From NCBI GenBank assembly GCA_016936035.1, contig JAFGPU010000467.1:1-12603 (forward strand): a stretch of DNA of 12,603 nucleotides. The letters run 5' to 3'. Below the pieces are notes generated by a model. The model had not been told where the DNA came from and did not search any database. It worked only from the letters and a program-made list of their open reading frames with translations. Within the stretch, counting starts at the first letter, position 1. Each line of letters begins with the position of its first letter. Shown here in pieces: positions 7,423 through 12,603 of this stretch. The stretch comes from Acidimicrobiales bacterium (GTDB lineage: Bacteria; Actinomycetota; Acidimicrobiia; Acidimicrobiales; VFJN01). Made by a program: the position numbers and the translations under genes.

Positions 7423-8871
7423 GTGATCGTGAACGAGACGGCCACCGGCCGCGAGAACGAGGTCACCCGGGACGACCCCGAGGGTGGTCCCGAGCAGTCG
7501 CCGACCCCGGCCGGAGCCACCACCCGGCCGCCGCTGGCGCGACAGCACCGCCGCTGGCTGGTGGCCATCGTCGGCGTCGGCCTGGTGCTGCGGCTCGGCT
7601 GGGGCCTCTACGCCCTCGACGACGTGCCGACGAGCTGGCTCGGCGGCGGCGACCAGTACTCCTACTGGTACTACGGCAACGAGATCGCCGACGGCGACGG
7701 GTACATCAGCTACGTCACCGACGAGGGCACCGCCTACTACCCCATCGGCTACCCCGCCACCCTCGCCGCGGTGTTCTGGCTGCAGGAGCACACCCCCCTG
7801 CCCGACCACCAGCCGACGACCGTCGCCGTGTTCCACGCGCTGCTGTCGGCGGCGACGGTGCTGCTCGTCTTCGTCGTCGCCCGGGCCCTGCTCGGGCCTC
7901 GGCGCGCCCTGGTGGCCGCCGCCATCACCGCCCTGATGCCCAACCTGGTGCTCTACGTCGCCTCGTACACCCTCGAGCCGACGTTCATGTTCCTGCTCAT
8001 GGCCGCCCTGGCGGTGTTCGTCACCCACGACTGGGCGAACGGGCCCCCGAGCAACCGTCGCGTGCTGGCCTTCGGCGGCGTGCTCGCCCTGTCGGTGATG
8101 GTCCGCCCGTTCTCGCTGCCGCTCCTGCTCGCCCTCGGCGTGGGCGTCGTCCTCGTCCGGGGCGGGTGGCGGCGCGCCCTGGGCAGCGTGGCGCTGGCCG
8201 CCCTGCCGGTCGTCGCGCTGATCACGCCGTGGACCATCCGCAACTTCGAGGCCATGGACGCGTTCGTACCGATCTCGACCAACCTGGGCGACACCGCGTG
8301 CCTCGACCGGACGCTCGAGTCGACGGGCCGGTTCACCTGGGCGAACCACGACGGCTGCGCCGACCCCTACCTGCCCGAGGCGGAGCGCAACCGCGAGAAC
8401 CTCGGCAAGGCGATCTCGTTCGTCGTCGAGCATCCCACCGAGGAGCTGCGCCTCATGGGCCGGCGCACGGCCATCATGTTCGAGCACGGCCACTCCGGGC
8501 TGGAGGAGACCGAGGGCGTCCACGGCCGCTTCCTGGGCGATCGCACCCGCTCGGCCGTGGCGACGACGGCCGACTGGTACCTCTGGATCGTGTCGGTGGG
8601 CGCCGTCGTGGGGTTGGCCACCGTCCTCGCCCGGCGGGGCGACCCGGCCACCCGCGTCCAGCGGTGGACCGTCGCGTTCATCCTCGTGGTGCTGTTCGCC
8701 ATCCCGATCGGGTTGTGGGGCAACCCGCGCTTCCACGTCCCGCTCCTGGCGCTCATGGCCATCGGCACCGCCGCCGTGCCCGTCCCCGACCGCATCGCCC
8801 GCCTCGTGACCCGCCGCCGCAGCGAGGTCGGCCAGCCCGCCCCGACCCCCGAGGCACACGGCGCCGGGTGA
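7423..8871 (+). CDS. GT39/PMT_2-like polytopic glycosyltransferase (GT-C fold)
   Basis: Integral membrane protein of about 482 residues resembling ArnT/PMT-type enzymes, which transfer a sugar from a polyprenyl-phosphate donor to a protein or lipid on the outer face of the membrane. A hydrophilic cytoplasmic N-terminus (1-43) precedes TM1 (about 45-65). The first outer loop has GGGDQYSYWYYGNEIADGDG (74-93); its Asp77 is the probable catalytic acid of the GT-C fold. About nine or ten hydrophobic segments follow. TPWTIRNFEAMDAFVPIST (268-286) is characteristic of the ArnT-like branch, and NPRFHVPLLAL (434-444) matches the late H/R-rich PMT motif. The tail is Arg-rich and cytoplasmic. GTG 7423 (or GTG 7429) starts the gene; no in-frame ATG lies nearby. 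Donor and acceptor cannot be read from sequence. It ends 59 bases before the lnt homologue, and cotranscription is plausible. Confidence 0.8.
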   Translation: MIVNETATGRENEVTRDDPEGGPEQSPTPAGATTRPPLARQHRRWLVAIVGVGLVLRLGWGLYALDDVPTSWLGGGDQYSYWYYGNEIADGDGYISYVTDEGTAYYPIGYPATLAAVFWLQEHTPLPDHQPTTVAVFHALLSAATVLLVFVVARALLGPRRALVAAAITALMPNLVLYVASYTLEPTFMFLLMAALAVFVTHDWANGPPSNRRVLAFGGVLALSVMVRPFSLPLLLALGVGVVLVRGGWRRALGSVALAALPVVALITPWTIRNFEAMDAFVPISTNLGDTACLDRTLESTGRFTWANHDGCADPYLPEAERNRENLGKAISFVVEHPTEELRLMGRRTAIMFEHGHSGLEETEGVHGRFLGDRTRSAVATTADWYLWIVSVGAVVGLATVLARRGDPATRVQRWTVAFILVVLFAIPIGLWGNPRFHVPLLALMAIGTAAVPVPDRIARLVTRRRSEVGQPAPTPEAHGAG

Positions 8872-8916
8872 CCACCCGGCGGCGCGGTCCCTTCGGTCTC
8901 GGGCACCACCACGTGC

Positions 8917-8922
8917 GATCAT
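8917..8922 (+). promoter_or_regulatory. candidate -10 element of the lnt homologue
   Basis: GATCAT ends eight bases before ATG 8931, giving a leader of about two bases. No Shine-Dalgarno precedes the ATG. The 59-base gap holds no other recognisable signal. Confidence 0.3.
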
Positions 8923-8930
8923 CGGTGCGC

Positions 8931-10526
8931 ATGCCTCGGTTCGTCACTGCTCTCGCCTGCCTGGGCACCGGTGTGCTCATGGCAGCAGCGTTGCCCCCGT
9001 GGGGGTGGTGGCCCCTCGCGTTCGCGGGCCTCGCCGGTCTCGACCGGCTCATCGCCGATCGACCGCGCGGCCGCCGGTTCCGGCGCGGCGCGCTCGTCGG
9101 GCTCGGGCTGTACATCCCGTCGCTGGCATGGATGACCGACATGACGGTGCCCGGTTACCTCATCGCCGCCGTCGCCTACGCCGCCCTCCTCGGAGCCGCC
9201 GTCACCGTGGTGCCCGCGTCCGCCCCCGGGCGGTGGATCGCCCTGCCCGGCGCCGTCGCGCTGGCCGAGCTCCTGCGGTGGTCGTGGCCGTTCGGTGGCG
9301 TCCCGCTGTCGAGCCTGGCCGTCGGCCAGGTCGCCGGGCCGCTGGCGCCGTCGCTGCGACTCGGCGGGTCACTGCTGCTCGTCGAGGTCACGGTCGTGGT
9401 CGGCATCGTGGTCGCCGCCGCGCTCGCCCGCCGCTGGCGGGCCGCTGCGGTGGCGGCGCTCGTGGTCGCCGCGGTCGTCGGCGGCGCGGTGGTCGCCCCC
9501 CGCGGCGAGCAGGTGGGCGAGCTGCGGGTGGCGCTCGTGCAGGGCGGCGGCCCGCAGGGGACCCGGGCGTGGAACACCGACGAGCGCGAGGTGTTCGAGC
9601 GGCACCTCGAGGCGAGCGACCAGATCGAGACGCCCGTCGACCTGGTCGTGTGGCCCGAGGACGTCGTCGACGTCGACGCGCTGCGAACGGCCGACGAGGG
9701 CGAGGAGCTGGCCGAGCTCGCCCGGGAGCTCGACGCACCGGTGATCGCGGGCGTGGTCGAGGACGCGGGGCCGGAGAACTTCCTCAACGCCTCGGTGGCC
9801 CTCGACGCCGACGGCGAGGTGGTCGACCGCTACGACAAGGTGCACCGGGTCCCGTTCGGCGAGTACGTGCCGCTGCGCTCGATCATCGAGCCGTTCGGTG
9901 GCGAGTCGCTCACGGCGCGCGATGCGGTGATCGGCGACGAGCCGGCCCTGCTCGAGACCCCTGCCGGGCGCCTCAGCGTGGCGATCTCGTGGGAGATCTT
10001 CTTCGGGGACCGGGTCCGCGAGGGGGTGGCCGACGGCGCCGAGGTGGTGCTCAACCCCACGAACGGCTCGTCGTTCACCGGCACGCTCGTGCAGACCCAG
10101 CAGGTCGCGTCGTCACGGATGCGCGCCATCGAGAGCGACCGCTGGCTCGTCCAGGTCGCCCCCACGGGCTTCTCCGCCGTCATCGGCCCCGACGGCACGG
10201 TGCACCAGCGCAGCGCCGTGTCGCAGCAGGTCGTCCTGCAGGACACGGTGGGCCTGCGCGAGGGCACCACCCTCTACACCCGTCTCGGCTACGGGCCCGC
10301 CGTGGCGCTGGCCGTGGTGTGCCTGGCGCTCGGCTGGGCTGTCGCGCGGCGGCCCGACGGCGCCGAGGTCATGGCTGCGACGGTGGGAGGCAGCAGCGCA
10401 GCGGACGCCGTCGAGCGGGCGCCGTCAGACCTCGACGACGAGCGTGACCGGGCCGTCGTTGACGAGGGCGACCCGCATGTCGGCGCGGAAGCGTCCGGTC
10501 GCCACGCGAGCGCCGAGCCGCTCTAG
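8931..10526 (+). CDS. lnt: apolipoprotein N-acyltransferase homologue with Cys-to-Ser at the nucleophile
   Basis: Lnt adds a third acyl chain to the N-terminal Cys of lipoproteins. The 531-residue protein has the family plan: about seven membrane segments (5-20, 25-40, 53-68, 75-97, 102-116, 145-166, 171-189), an outer nitrilase-like domain (about 197-440), and a last membrane segment (455-473). Triad Glu243 (VVWPED) and Lys303 ([12 protein letters not shown]) are present, as is Glu311 of FGEY. The nucleophile position reads [10 protein letters not shown] where E. coli Lnt has AICYEIILGE: Ser353 replaces Cys387 (codon TCG, 9987-9989). The following loop [10 protein letters not shown] (375-384) also differs from the usual NDAWFG. 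Residues 476-531 are a hydrophilic tail, the last 34 codons of which are antisense to dtd. It may be inactive, use Ser, or have another substrate; the family assignment itself is clear. Confidence 0.9.
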   Translation: MPRFVTALACLGTGVLMAAALPPWGWWPLAFAGLAGLDRLIADRPRGRRFRRGALVGLGLYIPSLAWMTDMTVPGYLIAAVAYAALLGAAVTVVPASAPGRWIALPGAVALAELLRWSWPFGGVPLSSLAVGQVAGPLAPSLRLGGSLLLVEVTVVVGIVVAAALARRWRAAAVAALVVAAVVGGAVVAPRGEQVGELRVALVQGGGPQGTRAWNTDEREVFERHLEASDQIETPVDLVVWPEDVVDVDALRTADEGEELAELARELDAPVIAGVVEDAGPENFLNASVALDADGEVVDRYDKVHRVPFGEYVPLRSIIEPFGGESLTARDAVIGDEPALLETPAGRLSVAISWEIFFGDRVREGVADGAEVVLNPTNGSSFTGTLVQTQQVASSRMRAIESDRWLVQVAPTGFSAVIGPDGTVHQRSAVSQQVVLQDTVGLREGTTLYTRLGYGPAVALAVVCLALGWAVARRPDGAEVMAATVGGSSAADAVERAPSDLDDERDRAVVDEGDPHVGAEASGRHASAEPL

Positions 10527-10862
10527 CTCCCCGACCACCACGTCGACCAGCGGCTCGGCCTGCTCGGGGCGAGCGGCTGCCACCCAGCTGGGTCGCCGCC
10601 CCCGGCTGGTGTCGCCGTAGAGCGTGAACTGGCTGACGACCAGGATCTCGCCGCCGACGTCCGCCACCGACCGGTTCATCACCCCGGCGTCGTCGTCGAG
10701 GATGCGGAGGTGCCACAGCTTGCCGGCGAGCCGGCGGGCGACGCCGGCGTCGTCGTCGTGGGTGACGCCCACGAGCACGCACAACCCGCGCCCGATGGCG
10801 CCGACGGTGGCACCGTCGACCGTCACGCTCGCCTCGGTCACCCGCTGGACGACGGCCCGCAT
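10425..10862 (-). CDS. dtd: D-aminoacyl-tRNA deacylase
   Basis: Removes D-amino acids (and glycine mischarged on tRNA-Ala) from tRNA, a cytoplasmic proofreading enzyme acting as a homodimer. 145 residues, the normal length. It opens [17 protein letters not shown] as usual; the SQFTL motif is at 77-81 ([10 protein letters not shown]) and the cross-subunit GPVT motif, holding the Gly-cisPro chirality selector, at 137-140 ([12 protein letters not shown]). Its 3' end overlaps the convergent lnt homologue by 102 bases. ATG 10862 is preceded by AGGCGG and a CACGGT hexamer rather than a strong Shine-Dalgarno. It shares a 116-base divergent gap with the Hsp70-like gene; no functional link is apparent. 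Confidence 0.96.
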   Translation of the reverse strand: MRAVVQRVTEASVTVDGATVGAIGRGLCVLVGVTHDDDAGVARRLAGKLWHLRILDDDAGVMNRSVADVGGEILVVSQFTLYGDTSRGRRPSWVAAARPEQAEPLVDVVVGELERLGARVATGRFRADMRVALVNDGPVTLVVEV

Positions 10863-10868
10863 CCGCCT

Positions 10869-10874
10869 ACCGTG
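10869..10874 (-). promoter_or_regulatory. candidate -10 element of dtd
   Basis: Minus-strand CACGGT ends six bases (AGGCGG) before the dtd ATG, the same placement as in three other genes here. It is a weak hexamer on its own, and no -35 is convincing. Confidence 0.25.
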
Positions 10875-10924
10875 CCACGCGGCCCGGGTCGGCGCCGTCC
10901 GGCGGCGAACCGGTGTTTCGTGGG

Positions 10925-10944
10925 GTTACGAGGTTTGTTACGTT
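10925..10944 (+). promoter_or_regulatory. extended -10 promoter and GTTACG direct repeat upstream of the Hsp70-like gene
   Basis: TGTTACGTT (10936-10944) fits an extended -10 (TG-N-TANNNT). It overlaps a direct repeat of GTTACG at 10925-10930 and 10937-10942, twelve bases apart. This is the most AT-rich patch of the 116-base dtd/Hsp70 gap. Transcript start would be near 10951, giving a leader of about 28 bases that contains GGGAG seven bases before the ATG. The -35 is weak (TTTCGT, 10916-10921). Confidence 0.4.
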
Positions 10945-10978
10945 CCGGTGTCGAGGCGAGCTGGGTGGGAGACATCGT

Positions 10979-12603
10979 ATGAGCTACAGCCTGGGGGTCG
11001 ATCTCGGCGCCGCGACCTGCACGGCCGCGGTGGTGGGTCGCGACGGCGCCCCGGAACCGTGCGCTCTCGGCGACGGCACGGCCACCATGCCCTCGGCCGC
11101 ACTCGTGCTCGCGGACGGCACGGTGGTGGTGGGCGAGGAGGCCGACAGCCGCAGCCCGTACGAGCCCCCGCTGGTCGCCCGCATCGTGACCGACCGCCTC
11201 GGCGAGGCGGAGCCGATCACCGTCGACGGTGTGCGCTGCGACCCGCTGGCGCTCACCGAGGCGCTGCTCCGCACGGTGGTCGAGCGGTGCGTGGGCCGGT
11301 CCGCCGAGATGCCCGCCCAGCTGGTCGTCACGTTCCCGCTCCGGGCGGCGGCCGCCGAGCCCCTGCTGCACGAGGCCGCCCGCCGGATCACGGGTGCCCC
11401 GCCCGTGCTGGTCCCCGAGCCCATCGCCGCCGTCGCCAAGCTCACCGGGGAACGCGATCTGGGCGACGACACCACGATCGCGGTGGTCGACGTCGGCGCG
11501 TCCAGCGTCGACGTCTCGCTCGTGCGCCGCACGCCCACGGCGCTCGACCTGATCGGCGAGCCCGCCAGCCGCACCGACATCGCGGGCACCGACCTCGACG
11601 CAGCCGTGCTCGCCCTGGTCGAGGGCGCCGTCGGCGACGTCACGTCGACGGTCCGCCCCGGCGACCACGCCGCCATGCGCGACCTGCGGCGCCTGCGGGC
11701 ATCGTGCCGGAGGGCCAAGGAGAGCCTGTCCACCGTCGACGGCGCGGTGGTCGAGGTGGCGCTCCCCGCCACGCGCGGGCAGGTCGAGATCACCCGGGCG
11801 GCGTTCGAGGCCGCGGCCGCACCTGCGCTCCACGCCGCGGTCGACCTGGTGCTGGCCACGATCGACGGCGCGGGCGTCGACCGCGCGGACGTGGGCCTCG
11901 TCCTCGTCACCGGCGGCTCGGCGCGGATCCCCCTGCTGTCCCGGCTGCTGGCCGACCGCACGGGGATGACGGTCGTGTCCGACGACCGGCCCGACCTCAC
12001 GGTGTCGCTCGGCGCGGCCCTCTTCGCCCCCCTCGCCGCCGAGCGCCCGACCCCGCCGTGGCACGAGGTCGGCACCGGTCGGGACGACAGCCCCACGTCG
12101 GTGTTCGCACCGCCGCCACCGCCCCCACCACCGCCGACGTCACCGCCACCGCCGACGTCACCGCCACCGCCGACGTCACCGCCACCGCCGTCGTCACCGA
12201 CCGCCGCCGGCACGAGCGGTGCCGAGGACCACCTCGACGAGTTCCGGCGACTTACCACCAGCGACACCGATCCGTTCGGCACCCGGTCGGGGACGTACCT
12301 GGCGCGAGCGCAGGACCGTGACGACGAGTACGTCGACGACGACGGCCGGCCCACCGACCTGCGCCTCATCCTCGGCGGGGTCGTCGCGGCGGCCGCAGTG
12401 CTGGTACTCGGCGCCTTCACCCTGCTCGTCGGGGCCGGCAGCGACAGCGGCGATCGCCTTGCCGTGGCCGACACCGTCGCCACCACCGCCAGCACCGCGC
12501 CGTCGGGATCGACGAACACCACCGTGGCCTCCACCAGCACCACCACCGAGCCGACGACCACCACCAGCACCGAGGAGCCCACCAGCCCGACGCGTCCCCG
12601 GTC
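10979..12603 (+). CDS. membrane-anchored Hsp70/actin-like ATPase, incomplete at right edge
   Basis: 541 codons are open with no stop before the window ends. Residues 1-350 form an Hsp70/actin-type ATPase: phosphate-1 GVDLGAATC (6-14), connect-1 PEPIAAV (146-152), phosphate-2 VVDVGASSVDVSL (169-181) and adenosine motif VTGGSARIP (310-318). There is no DnaK substrate-binding domain. Instead come a proline-rich linker with PPPPTS repeats (about 378-411), an acidic stretch, one hydrophobic segment (463-485, ILGGVVAAAAVLVLGAF), and a Ser/Thr-rich tail that should lie outside the cell. The stretch aligning with DnaK's catalytic Lys70 reads VARIVTDRLG, with no lysine, so chaperone-type ATPase chemistry is doubtful. 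From memory, the plan resembles mycobacterial proline/threonine-rich Hsp70-like proteins such as Rv0312. ATG 10979 has GGGAG seven bases upstream. Function unknown; a membrane-linked sensor or envelope factor is possible. Confidence 0.85.
   Translation, partial: MSYSLGVDLGAATCTAAVVGRDGAPEPCALGDGTATMPSAALVLADGTVVVGEEADSRSPYEPPLVARIVTDRLGEAEPITVDGVRCDPLALTEALLRTVVERCVGRSAEMPAQLVVTFPLRAAAAEPLLHEAARRITGAPPVLVPEPIAAVAKLTGERDLGDDTTIAVVDVGASSVDVSLVRRTPTALDLIGEPASRTDIAGTDLDAAVLALVEGAVGDVTSTVRPGDHAAMRDLRRLRASCRRAKESLSTVDGAVVEVALPATRGQVEITRAAFEAAAAPALHAAVDLVLATIDGAGVDRADVGLVLVTGGSARIPLLSRLLADRTGMTVVSDDRPDLTVSLGAALFAPLAAERPTPPWHEVGTGRDDSPTSVFAPPPPPPPPPTSPPPPTSPPPPTSPPPPSSPTAAGTSGAEDHLDEFRRLTTSDTDPFGTRSGTYLARAQDRDDEYVDDDGRPTDLRLILGGVVAAAAVLVLGAFTLLVGAGSDSGDRLAVADTVATTASTAPSGSTNTTVASTSTTTEPTTTTSTEEPTSPTRPR
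12133..12204. repeat. 18-base tandem repeat coding for PPPPTS units
   Basis: Three perfect copies of gccgacgtcaccgccacc (12133, 12151, 12169) are followed by a diverged fourth at 12187-12204. They encode the proline-rich linker of the Hsp70-like protein in frame. Each unit contains the palindrome GACGTC. Near-identity at the DNA level suggests recent expansion by slippage. Confidence 0.9.

Noticed and set aside
7390..8922. 510-codon minus-strand open frame across the glycosyltransferase gene
   Set aside because: The product is a Gly/Asp/His-rich shadow; the plus strand gives a coherent polytopic membrane protein with PMT motifs.
12133..12204. Possible CRISPR-like or regulatory repeat array
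   Set aside because: Units are contiguous, 18 bases long, in frame and encode PPPPTS; there are no spacers.
10984..12582. 532-codon minus-strand open frame opposite the Hsp70-like gene
   Set aside because: Ser/Arg/Thr-rich shadow whose glycine runs simply mirror the proline repeats of the plus strand.

Overview
The window is uniformly GC-rich coding DNA of the kind found in high-GC Actinobacteria. Four features point there: a HelD-type RNA polymerase-recycling ATPase, a heme cluster of the coproporphyrin type used by Gram-positive bacteria, an Lnt-like membrane acyltransferase, and a membrane-tethered Hsp70/actin-like ATPase with proline- and threonine-rich segments. A deep-branching group such as Acidimicrobiia is possible, but that is a guess. 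No mobile elements, tRNA, rRNA or CRISPR were seen. Gene packing is tight; the longest gene-free stretch is about 115 bases.

Layout. Positions 1-3840 are a minus-strand block read leftward: a small very acidic protein of unknown function, then helD, then the ATPase subunit of an FbpC/PotA-like importer. A 110-base divergent intergenic region (3841-3950) separates it from a plus-strand run. That run is hemE (uroporphyrinogen decarboxylase), cpfC/hemH (ferrochelatase, 4-base overlap with hemE) and cgoX/hemY (coproporphyrinogen/protoporphyrinogen oxidase), then a GT39/PMT-like polyprenyl-phosphate-sugar glycosyltransferase and an apolipoprotein N-acyltransferase homologue. dtd (D-aminoacyl-tRNA deacylase) lies on the minus strand and overlaps the 3' end of the lnt homologue by 102 bases. 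A second divergent gap (10863-10978) leads to an Hsp70-like ATPase gene that runs off the right edge.

How they fit together. HemE makes coproporphyrinogen III, CgoX oxidises it to coproporphyrin III, and CpfC inserts iron. The last enzyme of that route, ChdC/HemQ, is not in the window. The glycosyltransferase and Lnt homologue suggest a cell-envelope segment (polyprenyl-linked sugar transfer and lipoprotein acylation). The acidic protein and HelD probably form a transcription-related pair.

Most notable points. (1) The Lnt homologue has Ser353 where the catalytic Cys of Lnt should be, while the Glu and Lys of the triad are kept. (2) Several genes without a Shine-Dalgarno have a NANNNT hexamer placed 6-8 bases before the start codon, indicating leaderless transcripts. 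(3) The acidic protein/HelD block has a good promoter next to a perfect inverted repeat. (4) The Hsp70-like protein has an ATPase fold but a transmembrane segment and a low-complexity outer tail instead of a substrate-binding domain.
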